The notes beneath the pieces were generated by a model. It saw only the letters and a list, made by a program, of their open reading frames with translations. It did not search any database and was not told the DNA's origin. Positions 46,895 through 54,829 of a stretch of DNA of 64,000 nt are shown in pieces. This DNA comes from Streptomyces seoulensis (GTDB lineage: Bacteria; Actinomycetota; Actinomycetes; Streptomycetales; Streptomycetaceae). The stretch spans positions 5,022,001 to 5,086,000 of the forward strand of contig NZ_CP032229.1 of NCBI RefSeq assembly GCF_004328625.1. The letters run 5' to 3'. Positions within the stretch are counted from its first letter, which is position 1. Every line of letters starts with the position of its first letter. The translations under genes and the position numbers were made by a program.

Positions 46895-47660
46895 GGCGGC
46901 GGATCTCCCCTCGCAGCGCCTCGGTGATCTCCAGGGACAGTTCCGCCACCGGGGCGTCCTCGATACGGCGGGGCTGCGGAATGTCCACCGCCCACTCGTG
47001 GGCGACCTTGCCCGGCCGGGAGGACAGCAGCACGACCCGCTGGGCCAGCCGTACCGCCTCGCGCACGTTGTGCGTCACGAAGAGCACGGACAGGCCCGTC
47101 TCGGTCCAGACGCGGGTCAGTTCGTCGTGCAGCACGTCGCGGGTGATGGCGTCGAGGGCCGCGAACGGCTCGTCCATCAGCAGCAGTCCGCTCTCCTGCG
47201 CCAGCGCGCGGGCCAGCGCCACCCGCTGCCGCATACCGCCGGAGAGTTCGTGTACCCGCTTGCCGTACGCGCCCTTCAGCCGGACCAGTTCGAGCAGCGA
47301 CTCGGTCTTGTCGCGGCGCTCGCCCTTGGGCACGCCCCGCAGGCGCAGGGCGAGTTCGATGTTCTTGCCCGCGGTCAGCCACGGGAAGAGGGCGTGCTCC
47401 TGGAACATCAGGGCCGGGCGGCCATCGGTGTCGATGGACCCGGCGCTGGGCCGGTCCAGGCCCGCCACCAGATTGAGCAGGGTCGACTTGCCGCAGCCCG
47501 AGGCCCCCAGGAGGGTGACGAACTCGCCGGGCGCGACATCGAGGCTGATGTCGTCCAGCACGAGCTGCTGCCCGCCGGGTCCCGGGAAGGACTTCGAGAC
47601 GTGGTCGAGGCGGGCGGCGTAATCGACCGCCGGGCCGGCCTCGGCGAGGGTGGTGGCCAT
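46881..47660 (-). CDS. ssuB: Sulfonate-type ABC importer ATPase (SsuB-like)
   Basis: ATPase subunit (259 aa) with Walker A GASGCGKSTLL near residue 51, Q-loop ALMFQEHALFPWL, signature LSGGMRQRVALARALAQE near 136, Walker B LLLMDEPFAALD and H-loop VTHNVREAVRLAQ. ATG 47660 is chosen over 47684 because AGGAGG lies eight bases before it. It follows the binding-protein gene by 37 bp. Confidence 0.9.
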   Translation of the reverse strand: MATTLAEAGPAVDYAARLDHVSKSFPGPGGQQLVLDDISLDVAPGEFVTLLGASGCGKSTLLNLVAGLDRPSAGSIDTDGRPALMFQEHALFPWLTAGKNIELALRLRGVPKGERRDKTESLLELVRLKGAYGKRVHELSGGMRQRVALARALAQESGLLLMDEPFAALDAITRDVLHDELTRVWTETGLSVLFVTHNVREAVRLAQRVVLLSSRPGKVAHEWAVDIPQPRRIEDAPVAELSLEITEALRGEIRRHGQH

Positions 47661-47697
47661 GGTCGTCACCTCCTGGGGACTCATCGGTTGGCGTCGG

Positions 47698-48810
47698 TCA
47701 GTCGGTGCCGAGCCCGGCAGCGTCGACCTTGGCGGCGCCTTCGGCGCCGAGGACCTTGTTGAGCAGGGTCAGGTCGTAGATGCCCTTGAGGTCCGGCTTG
47801 GCCAGCAGGCCCGCCTTGACCGCGTGATCGGCCTCGGTGTTCAGGGTGGCGGCCAGCGGGTCGTCCGTGGTCTGGATCGACTTCCACGCCGGGTCCAGCA
47901 CGGCCGGGGGCAGCGACTTGCCGGAGTCGGCCTCCAGCTGCTTGTTCGCCGAGTCCTTCGCCGCGTCCGGGTTCGCCTTGATCCACTTGTTGGTGCGCAC
48001 CGACGCCCGCAGGACCGCCTCGACGGCCTTCGGGTGGGCCTTGAGGAACTTCTGCGACACGATGATGTTGGTGATCACGAACTTCTTGTCCGGCCACAGG
48101 TCGGACTCGTCCAGCAGCACCTTGCCGCCCTCGGCGACCAGCTTGGACGCGGTCGGCTCCGGCACCCACGCGCCGTCCACGGAACCGGCCTTGAAGGCGT
48201 CCGGGGTCACCTTGTTGTCGCTGCGGACCACGGTGACGTCGCCCTTGCCGCTCTGCGCGTCGACCTTGTAGCCCTGCTCCGCCGCCCAGTTGAGGAAGGC
48301 GACGTCCTGGGTGTTGCCGAGCTGGGGCGTGGCGATCCGCTTGCCCTTGACGTCCTTCAGTGACTTGATCTTCTCGGGGTTCACGACCAGCTTGACCCCG
48401 CCGGACGCCGAACCGCCGATGATCTTCAGGCTGCGGCCGCCGGACTTGGTGTAGCCGTTGATCGCGGGGGAGGGGCCGATCCAGCCGATGTCGATGGAGC
48501 CGGAGTTGAGCGCCTCGATCTCGGAGGGGCCCGCGTTGAAGGTGGCGTAGTCGGCCTTGGTGGCGCCTAGTTCCTTCTGGAACAGGCCCTGCTGACGGCC
48601 GACCAGCGCGGTCGCGTGGGTGAGGTTGCCGAAGTAGCCGATCTTCACGGAGTCCAGGCCGTCGATCTTCTTGGCCCCGGAGGCGACCTTCTGGTTGGCG
48701 GCGTCGTCCTTGGCCTCGGACCCGTAACCGCAGGCCGCGAGGGCCAGCAGCGGGAGTACGGCGAGGACGGTGAGACCGCGGCGCGGCAGCGGCGAACTGA
48801 TGGCAGGCAC
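47698..48810 (-). CDS. ssuA: Sulfonate-type ABC importer binding lipoprotein (SsuA-like)
   Basis: Extracytoplasmic receptor (370 aa) with a lipobox LAAC (Cys at about residue 27). The NMT1/SsuA-like fold is seen in KIGYFGNLTHATALVGRQQG, SGSIDIGWIGPSPAINGY and AGSVDGAWVPEPTASKLVAE. GTG 48810 follows GAGAGGAAA and gives a normal signal peptide; longer in-frame starts do not. Substrate is probably a sulfonate or sulfate ester, inferred from operon context. Confidence 0.88.
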   Translation of the reverse strand: MPAISSPLPRRGLTVLAVLPLLALAACGYGSEAKDDAANQKVASGAKKIDGLDSVKIGYFGNLTHATALVGRQQGLFQKELGATKADYATFNAGPSEIEALNSGSIDIGWIGPSPAINGYTKSGGRSLKIIGGSASGGVKLVVNPEKIKSLKDVKGKRIATPQLGNTQDVAFLNWAAEQGYKVDAQSGKGDVTVVRSDNKVTPDAFKAGSVDGAWVPEPTASKLVAEGGKVLLDESDLWPDKKFVITNIIVSQKFLKAHPKAVEAVLRASVRTNKWIKANPDAAKDSANKQLEADSGKSLPPAVLDPAWKSIQTTDDPLAATLNTEADHAVKAGLLAKPDLKGIYDLTLLNKVLGAEGAAKVDAAGLGTD

Positions 48811-49065
48811 GGGAGGCGTTTCCTCTCGTCGGCCCGGGGTCACGGCGGTCAGGCCGTGGCCGGGAGGTCGATGGGTCTTCGTCGTCGCAACCGGGACGTC
48901 GTCGGGTGGGAGGAGGGGCTTGCGTGGGGGAGCAGGGCGCGCGAGCGGTGCGCGTACGTCAGCGCGCACATCGTGCGACCCCGCCCTGCCCGGAGCCGAG
49001 CGCGCCGCTGCCGATGCGGCCGCCCTCCTTGGCGAACGTCGAGAAGACCTCGGTGGCCCGCATGG
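48811..49065. other. 255-bp gap inside the sulfur operon
   Basis: Separates cysN from the ABC genes, by far the largest gap in the operon. Contains a 34-codon frame starting two bases after the cysN stop (separate entry) and a weak hairpin near CGGCCACGGCC. A secondary promoter or attenuator for the ABC genes could lie here. Confidence 0.35.
48959..49063 (-). CDS. Possible coupled 34-aa peptide between cysN and ssuA
   Basis: ATG 49063 lies two bases past the cysN stop and reads MRATEVFSTFAKEGGRIGSG, ending in ARCAR before TGA. Position suggests translational coupling to cysN. A single Cys codon near the C-terminus parallels the leader peptide at the head of the operon, so it could be a second cysteine-sensing leader for the ABC genes. 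Supported only by context; may be chance. Confidence 0.3.
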   Translation of the reverse strand: MRATEVFSTFAKEGGRIGSGALGSGQGGVARCAR

Positions 49066-50397
49066 TCAGAAGTCCCACCCGTCGTCGTCGCCGTCCGTCA
49101 CCGGCTCGGGCGCGGCGAAGGACTCGCCGACCATGCCCGCGCTGAGGGTGGTGCCGTCGCCGGGGTCGATCAGGATGAAGGAGCCGGTGCGCCGCGAGTC
49201 GGCGTAGGAGTCGGCCGGGAGCGGCTCGGCGGTACGGATCTTCACCCGGCCGATGTCGTTGGCGGCGAGCGTCCCCGGATGCGGGTGCAGGGACAGGTCG
49301 GCCAGGGTGAGCCGGGACGGGATGTCCTTGACGATCGCCTTGACCGTGCGGGTCCCGTGCTTGAGCAGCACCCGGTGGCCCACGGTCAGCGGCTGGTCGG
49401 CGACATGGCACACGGTCGCCTCCACGTCCTGCGTGGTCGCGGGCGCGTCCTTGCTGGGCACGATCAGGTCGCCGCGCGAGACGTCCACGTCGTCCGCGAG
49501 CAGCACGGTCACCGACTGGGTGGTCCACGCGACGTCCACCGGCTCGCCCAGCAGGTCGATCCCGGCGATGGTGGAGGTACGGCCGGACGGCAGCACCGTG
49601 ACCTCCTCGCCGACCCGGAAGGTGCCGGCCGCGATCTGCCCGGCGTAGCCCCGGTAGTCGGGAAGTTCGGCGGTCTGCGGGCGGATCACGTACTGCACCG
49701 GGAGCCGGGCGTGGCAGTGCGCCAGGTCGTGGCTGACCGGCACCGTCTCCAGGTGCTCCAGCACGGTCGGGCCGCCGTACCAGTCCATCCGGGCGGAGGC
49801 GTCGACCACGTTGTCCCCGGCGAGCGCCGAGATCGGGATCGCGGTGACCTCCGGGACGCCCAGCTCGGTCGCGTACGCCGTGAACTCCTCGGCGATGGCG
49901 GCGAAGACGCGCTCCTCGTAGCCGACCAGGTCCATCTTGTTGACGGCGAGGACGACGTGCGGGACGCGGAGGAGGGCGGCGATGGCCGCGTGGCGTCGGG
50001 TCTGTTCGACCACGCCGTTGCGGGCGTCGACGAGGACCACGGTCAGTTCGGCGGTGGAGGCGCCGGTGACCATGTTCCGGGTGTACTGCACATGCCCCGG
50101 TGTGTCGGCCAGGATGAAGCGGCGGCGCGGGGTGGCGAAGTAGCGGTAGGCCACGTCGATGGTGATGCCCTGTTCCCGCTCGGCGCGCAGGCCGTCGGTG
50201 AGCAGCGCCAGGTCCGGCGCCTCCTGGCCCCGGCTCGCGGACGCCCGCTCCACGGCCTCCAGTTGGTCCACCAGGACCGACTTGGAGTCGTGCAACAGCC
50301 GTCCCACCAGAGTGGACTTGCCGTCGTCGACGGAGCCGGCGGTGGCGAACCGGAGCAGGGTGGTGGCCGACAGCGCTTCGGTGGTGATGGTGCTCAT
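49066..50397 (-). CDS. cysN: Sulfate adenylyltransferase subunit 1 CysN
   Basis: GTPase subunit of ATP sulfurylase (443 aa); GTP hydrolysis drives adenylation of sulfate to APS by CysD. G motifs are visible: GSVDDGKSTLVGRLL near residue 21, DTPGHVQYTRNM near 97 and NKMDLVGY near 153. EF-Tu-like domains 2 and 3 follow. Stop-to-start distance to cysD is three bases. No fused CysC domain is present; CysC is separate here. Confidence 0.96.
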   Translation of the reverse strand: MSTITTEALSATTLLRFATAGSVDDGKSTLVGRLLHDSKSVLVDQLEAVERASASRGQEAPDLALLTDGLRAEREQGITIDVAYRYFATPRRRFILADTPGHVQYTRNMVTGASTAELTVVLVDARNGVVEQTRRHAAIAALLRVPHVVLAVNKMDLVGYEERVFAAIAEEFTAYATELGVPEVTAIPISALAGDNVVDASARMDWYGGPTVLEHLETVPVSHDLAHCHARLPVQYVIRPQTAELPDYRGYAGQIAAGTFRVGEEVTVLPSGRTSTIAGIDLLGEPVDVAWTTQSVTVLLADDVDVSRGDLIVPSKDAPATTQDVEATVCHVADQPLTVGHRVLLKHGTRTVKAIVKDIPSRLTLADLSLHPHPGTLAANDIGRVKIRTAEPLPADSYADSRRTGSFILIDPGDGTTLSAGMVGESFAAPEPVTDGDDDGWDF

Positions 50398-50399
50398 GG

Positions 50400-51344
50400 T
50401 CAGAAGTACCCCTCGCGCTTGCGGTCTTCCATGGCGGCTTCGGAGAGTTTGTCGTCGGCGCGGGTGGCGCCCCGTTCGGTCAGGCGGGACGCGGCGATCT
50501 CGGTGATGACCGCTTCCAGGGTGGTGGCGTCGGAGTCGACGGCACCCGTGCAGGACATGTCACCCACCGTGCGGTAACGCACCAGCCGGGTCTGGACCGG
50601 CTCGGTGTCCTTCGGCCCGCCCCACTCACCTGCGGTCAGCCACATGCCGCTGCGGGAGAACACCTCCCGCTCGTGCGCGAAGTAGATCTCCGGCAGGTCG
50701 ATGCCCTCGCGGGCGATGTACTGCCACACGTCCAGCTCGGTCCAGTTCGACAGCGGGAACACCCGCACGTGCTCGCCGGGGGCGTGGCGGCCGTTGTACA
50801 GGTTCCACAGCTCCGGGCGCTGGCGGCGGGGGTCCCACTGGGAGAACTCGTCCCGCAGGGAGAACACCCGCTCCTTCGCTCGGGCCTTCTCCTCATCCCG
50901 CCGGCCCCCGCCGAACACCGCGTCGAAACGCTCGCTCTGGATCTTCTCCGTCAGCGGCAGCGTCTGCAACGGGTTCCGGGTCCCGTCGGGACGTTCCCGG
51001 AGCACACCCCGGTCGATGTACTCCTGAACGGAGGCCACATGGAGGCGCAGCCCATGTGCAGCCACCACACGGTCCCGGTACTCCAGCACCTCGGGAAAGT
51101 TGTGTCCCGTGTCCACATGAAGCAGGGAGAACGGCACCGCCGCCGGAGCGAACGCCTTCAGCGCGAGGTGCAGCATGACGATCGAGTCCTTGCCCCCGGA
51201 GAACAGGATCACCGGGTTCTCGAACTCCCCCGCCACCTCACGGAAGATATGCACCGCCTCCGACTCCAGAGCGTCCAGGTGGGAGAGGGCGTACGGGCTG
51301 TCCGTGCCCTCGCCGCCCCCCGTCACCTTGGCGACAGTCGTCAT
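50400..51344 (-). CDS. cysD: Sulfate adenylyltransferase subunit 2 CysD
   Basis: Catalytic subunit (314 aa) that makes APS from ATP and sulfate. The PP-loop is ILFSGGKDSIVMLHLALKAF near residue 47. Conserved LLHVDTGHNFPEVLEYRD and FGGGRRDEEKARAKER follow, and the C-terminal EDRKREGYF is diagnostic. ATG 51344 overlaps the cysC stop by four bases. Confidence 0.97.
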   Translation of the reverse strand: MTTVAKVTGGGEGTDSPYALSHLDALESEAVHIFREVAGEFENPVILFSGGKDSIVMLHLALKAFAPAAVPFSLLHVDTGHNFPEVLEYRDRVVAAHGLRLHVASVQEYIDRGVLRERPDGTRNPLQTLPLTEKIQSERFDAVFGGGRRDEEKARAKERVFSLRDEFSQWDPRRQRPELWNLYNGRHAPGEHVRVFPLSNWTELDVWQYIAREGIDLPEIYFAHEREVFSRSGMWLTAGEWGGPKDTEPVQTRLVRYRTVGDMSCTGAVDSDATTLEAVITEIAASRLTERGATRADDKLSEAAMEDRKREGYF

Positions 51345-51877
51345 GCCAGTCCCCTCTCGCCGAGCAGGGCGTGCACCGCGGCCGCCGACTGCGTGACGCT
51401 CTGCCCCTGCGTCTCGATCCGGAGGTCCGGCGCGGCCGGCTCCTCGTACGGGTCGTCCACCCCGGTCAGGCCGGTCAGCTCGCCCGCCGCCTGCCGGGCG
51501 TACAGCCCCTTCACGTCCCGCTCGCCGCACACCTCGACCGGGGTCGCCACATGGACCTCCAGGTACGGGGTGCCGTTCGCGGTGTGCCGCTTGCGCACCG
51601 CCTCACGGCTGTCGGCGTAGGGCGCGATCACCGGGACCAGCGCCAACACGCCGTTGCGGGCCAGGAGTTCGGCCACGAAGCCGATGCGCTGGACGTTGGT
51701 GTGCCGGTCCTCGCGGGCGAAGCCGAGCCCGGCGGAGAGGAACTCGCGGATCTCGTCGCCGTCGAGCACCTCCACGCGCCGCCCCTCGGCGCGCAGGCGG
51801 CCGGCCAGTTCGGTGGCGATGGTGGTCTTGCCGGCGCTCGGCAGACCAGTGAGCCAGACGGTGGCCCCGGTCGTCAC
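51341..51877 (-). CDS. cysC: Adenylylsulfate kinase CysC
   Basis: Phosphorylates APS to PAPS. The 178-aa protein has Walker A LTGLPSAGKTTIA near residue 8, LDGDEIREFLS near 38, and DRHTNVQRIGFVAELLARNG near 57. GTG 51877 has GAGGAG at good spacing. An alternative ATG at 51910 overlaps the cysH stop (ATGA) and adds 11 residues; either could be used. Because CysH here looks like an APS reductase, PAPS is probably needed for sulfation or salvage rather than for reduction. Confidence 0.94.
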   Translation of the reverse strand: MTTGATVWLTGLPSAGKTTIATELAGRLRAEGRRVEVLDGDEIREFLSAGLGFAREDRHTNVQRIGFVAELLARNGVLALVPVIAPYADSREAVRKRHTANGTPYLEVHVATPVEVCGERDVKGLYARQAAGELTGLTGVDDPYEEPAAPDLRIETQGQSVTQSAAAVHALLGERGLA

Positions 51878-51906
51878 GTGTCCTCGCTCCTCGTATCGAT
51901 CGGTCG

Positions 51907-52617
51907 TCATCCGTGCAGCCCGCATTCGATCTTGCCCCGCCCGGCCCAGCGGCCGGCCCGCGCGTCCTCGCCCTCCAGCACCCGCCGGGTGCAGGGGGCG
52001 CAGCCCACCGAGGCGTAGCCGTCCATCAGCAACGGGTTTGTCAGCACGCCGTGTTCGGCGACGTAGGCGTCCACGTCGTCCTGGGTCCAGCGGGCGATGG
52101 GGGAGACCTTGACCTTGCGGCGCCGGGCGTCCCAGCCGACGACCGGGGTGTTCGCCCGCGTCGGCGACTCGTCCCGGCGCAGTCCGGTCGCCCATGCCTG
52201 ATACTCCGTCAGGCCCGCTTCCAGCGGCCGGACCTTGCGCAGGGCGCAGCACAGGTCGGGGTCGCGGTCGTGCAGCCGGGGCCCGTGCTCCGCGTCCTGC
52301 TCGGCCACCGTCCGCTCGGGGGTGAGCGTGACGACGTTGACGTCCATCACGGCGTCGACGGCGTCCCGGGTGCCGATGGTCTCCGGGAAGTGGTAGCCGG
52401 TGTCGAGGAACACCACGTCCACGCCGGGCCGCACCCGCGAGGCCAGATGGGCCACCACGGCGTCCTCCATGGAGGAGGTCACGCAGAACCTCTCGCCGAA
52501 GGTGTCCACCGCCCAGCGCAGCACCTCCAGCGCGGGCGCGTCCTCCAGCTCACGGCCCGCACGCTCGGCCAGGTCCCGCAACTCGTCCTCGGTACGCTCC
52601 TCTTGAGCGGTCGTCAT
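51907..52617 (-). CDS. cysH: APS/PAPS reductase CysH with [4Fe-4S] cysteines
   Basis: Reduces activated sulfate to sulfite. The 236-aa protein has the PP-loop-like VTSSMEDAVVAHLASR, the pairs CC in DPDLCCALRKV and CxxC in GCAPCTRRV that bind a [4Fe-4S] cluster, and the C-terminal ECGLHG with the catalytic Cys. These extra cysteines mark the APS-reductase type, so adenylylsulfate is the likely substrate. It overlaps the zinc-ribbon gene by four bases. Confidence 0.95.
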   Translation of the reverse strand: MTTAQEERTEDELRDLAERAGRELEDAPALEVLRWAVDTFGERFCVTSSMEDAVVAHLASRVRPGVDVVFLDTGYHFPETIGTRDAVDAVMDVNVVTLTPERTVAEQDAEHGPRLHDRDPDLCCALRKVRPLEAGLTEYQAWATGLRRDESPTRANTPVVGWDARRRKVKVSPIARWTQDDVDAYVAEHGVLTNPLLMDGYASVGCAPCTRRVLEGEDARAGRWAGRGKIECGLHG

Positions 52618-52796
52618 ATCCGGTCGTCCCCTCCGTCGTCGCCCCGCTTCAGCCCCCGGGCGAGCAGCCCGAGGAACTTCAGCTGAAAGGCGCGATTGCA
52701 GGCTCCGCATTCCCAGGCGCCGTGGCCCTCCTCGCTCGGGCGCAGGTCCTCGTCCCCGCAGTAGGGGCAGTGGAACGGTGCGGCACGCTCGCTCAC
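52614..52796 (-). CDS. 60-aa zinc-ribbon protein in the sulfur operon
   Basis: Small protein with two CxxC pairs (FHCPYCGDEDL at about residues 9-12 and WECGACNRAF at about 29-32), a probable zinc ribbon, and a basic tail. It overlaps both cysI (stop region) and cysH (start) by four bases, so it is made with them. I know it as a conserved small protein at this position in Streptomyces sulfite reductase operons; its role is unknown, perhaps a redox or assembly partner. Confidence 0.85.
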   Translation of the reverse strand: MSERAAPFHCPYCGDEDLRPSEEGHGAWECGACNRAFQLKFLGLLARGLKRGDDGGDDRI

Positions 52797-54490
52797 GACA
52801 GCGCCTCCTCACTGGCCCGCGCGGCCCACACGGCGAACCGCTCGCCGTCGGCGCGCTCGGCCTCGAAGCGGCGCAGGACGCGCTCGACGTAGTCGGGCAG
52901 CTCCTTCGACGTCACCTTCAGACCGCGCACCTTGCGGCCGAAGCCCGCCTCCAGGCCGAGCGCGCCGCCCAGGTGCACCTGGTAGCCCTCGACCTGGTTG
53001 CCGTCCTCGTCCACGACCAGCTGGCCCTTGAGACCGATGTCCGCCACCTGGATGCGGGCGCAGGCGTTCGGGCAGCCGTTGAGGTTGATGGTGATCGGCT
53101 CGTCGAACTCCGGCAGGCGGCGCTCCAGTTCGTCGATGAGGGCGCTGCCGCGCGCCTTGGTCTCGACGATGGCCAGCTTGCAGAACTCGATGCCGGTGCA
53201 GGCCATCGTGCCCCGCCGGAACGACGAGGGGGTGACCCGGAGGTCCAGTGCCTCAAGTCCGGCGACCAGGGAGTCGACCCGGTCGCCCTCGACGTCCAGC
53301 ACGATCATCTTCTGCTCGGTGGTGGTGCGGACCCGGCCCGAGCCGTGCTCCTCGGCGACCCCGGCGATCTTCGCCAGCGTGGTGCCGTCGACCCGGCCGA
53401 CGCGCGGGGCGAACCCGACGTAGAAGCGGCCGTCGCGCTGGCGGTGGACGCCGACGTGGTCGCGCCAGCGCTCCACCGGCTGCTCGGGCGCCGGGCCGTC
53501 GAGCAGCTTGCGGCCGAGGTACTCGTCCTCCAGCACCTGCCGGAACTTCTCCGGGCCCCAGTCCGCGACCAGGAACTTCAGCCGGGCGCGGTTGCGGAGC
53601 CTGCGGTAGCCGTAGTCACGGAAGATCGAGATGACGCCCTCGTGGACGTCGGCCACCTCGTCGAGCGGGACCCAGGCGCCCAGCCGGACGCCGATCTTCG
53701 GGTTGGTGGACAGGCCGCCGCCCACCCACAGGTCGAACCCCGGCCCGTGCTCGGGGTGTTCGACGCCGACGAGCGCGATGTCGTTGATCTCGTGCGCCAC
53801 GTCCAGCAGGGGCGAGCCGGAGATCGCGGACTTGAACTTGCGGGGCAGGTTGGAGAACGCCTTGTTGCCGATGACCCGGCGCTGGATCTCCTCGATGGCG
53901 GGGGTGCCGTCGATGATCTCGTCCTCGGCGATGCCCGCGACCGGCGAGCCGAGGATCACGCGCGGGGTGTCGCCGCACGCCTCGGTGGTGGACAGCCCGA
54001 CGTCCTCCAGGCGCCGCCAGATCTCGGGCACGTCCTCGATCCTGATCCAGTGCAGCTGGATGTTCTGCCGGTCGGTGATGTCGGCGGTGCCGCGCGCGAA
54101 CTCCTGCGACACCTCGCCGATCACCCGCAGCTGGGCGGTGGTCAGCCGGCCGCCGTCGATGCGGACGCGCAGCATGAAGTACTTGTCGTCCAGCTCCTCC
54201 GGTTCCAGAACCGCGGTCTTGCCGCCGTCGATACCGGGCTTGCGCTGGGTGTACAGACCCCACCAGCGCATGCGGCCGCGCAGGTCGTTGGGGTCGATGG
54301 AGTCGAAGCCCCGCTTGGAGTAGATCGTCTCAATGCGTGTCCGCACATTGAGACCGTCGTCGTCCTTCTTGAACTGTTCGTTGCCGTTGAGCGGGGTGTG
54401 GTGTCCCGCCGCCCACTGGCCCTCACCACGGTGACGGCTCACCTTGCGGCGGGGCGCTGCGGCAGCGGGGTCCTGGGGACTGGGGGCCAT
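52793..54490 (-). CDS. cysI: Ferredoxin-type sulfite reductase (nitrite/sulfite reductase family)
   Basis: Siroheme and [4Fe-4S] enzyme (565 aa) that reduces sulfite to sulfide with six electrons. The cofactor cysteines are in GTMACTGIEFCKLAIVETK (about 440) and NGCPNACARIQVADIG (about 480). It carries two ferredoxin-like halves and repeats. Length fits the single-subunit, ferredoxin-dependent type (SirA/NirA) rather than E. coli CysI. ATG 54490 is first in the structural operon; the leader peptide ends 143 bp upstream. Confidence 0.94.
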   Translation of the reverse strand: MAPSPQDPAAAAPRRKVSRHRGEGQWAAGHHTPLNGNEQFKKDDDGLNVRTRIETIYSKRGFDSIDPNDLRGRMRWWGLYTQRKPGIDGGKTAVLEPEELDDKYFMLRVRIDGGRLTTAQLRVIGEVSQEFARGTADITDRQNIQLHWIRIEDVPEIWRRLEDVGLSTTEACGDTPRVILGSPVAGIAEDEIIDGTPAIEEIQRRVIGNKAFSNLPRKFKSAISGSPLLDVAHEINDIALVGVEHPEHGPGFDLWVGGGLSTNPKIGVRLGAWVPLDEVADVHEGVISIFRDYGYRRLRNRARLKFLVADWGPEKFRQVLEDEYLGRKLLDGPAPEQPVERWRDHVGVHRQRDGRFYVGFAPRVGRVDGTTLAKIAGVAEEHGSGRVRTTTEQKMIVLDVEGDRVDSLVAGLEALDLRVTPSSFRRGTMACTGIEFCKLAIVETKARGSALIDELERRLPEFDEPITINLNGCPNACARIQVADIGLKGQLVVDEDGNQVEGYQVHLGGALGLEAGFGRKVRGLKVTSKELPDYVERVLRRFEAERADGERFAVWAARASEEALS

Positions 54491-54566
54491 GGTTCTACGT
54501 CCTTAGAAACAGGCGGCGAATCTGAGACAGGGGGAAAATCGGCTCTGGCCTGCGCGCATGGGCGCA

Positions 54567-54580
54567 CACGGACAGCCGTG
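54567..54580 (-). promoter_or_regulatory. Hairpin between the leader peptide and cysI
   Basis: CACGG (54567-54571) and CCGTG (54576-54580) form a short stem on the minus-strand transcript, followed after GC-rich sequence by four T residues (54538-54535). It could be part of an attenuator. The structure is weak as drawn by eye. Confidence 0.3.
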
Positions 54581-54633
54581 CGCGGCGCTGCGCTGAACGG
54601 GGGGTGAAGAAGGGGCCGGCGGTGCTGTAGTGC

Positions 54634-54717
54634 TCAGCTCGCCCGACACATGGCGCTGGACATGCGGCCGAGGTCGACGTGGCGTCGACTCACCAGGGCG
54701 ATTCCAGTTCCAGACAT
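54634..54717 (-). CDS. Putative sulfur-operon leader peptide (27 aa)
   Basis: ATG 54717 encodes MSGTGIALVSRRHVDLGRM followed by SSAMCRAS and TGA. The RRHVDLxR core and terminal CR are the pattern of the actinobacterial putative leader peptides found before sulfur-metabolism genes. The cysteine codon near the end suggests that ribosome stalling during cysteine shortage changes folding of the downstream RNA. It lies 143 bp before cysI on the same strand. Confidence 0.82.
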   Translation of the reverse strand: MSGTGIALVSRRHVDLGRMSSAMCRAS

Positions 54718-54763
54718 GACGGCAGCGTGTCACGCGCGTCTCCGGGCAGTCCACCATTGTCCG

Positions 54764-54780
54764 TCATCCGGACGGATCTA
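54764..54780. promoter_or_regulatory. Inverted repeat TCCGTC / GACGGA upstream of the leader peptide
   Basis: TCCGTC and GACGGA face each other across five bases about 45-65 bp upstream of the leader ATG, in an AT-richer patch. It is well placed as an operator or promoter core for the sulfur operon; the regulator is unknown. Confidence 0.35.
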
Positions 54781-54829
54781 TTCTGAATGGCGAGACAACT
54801 CCGGGTGGCAGGACCTGGGCGGGCGCCGC

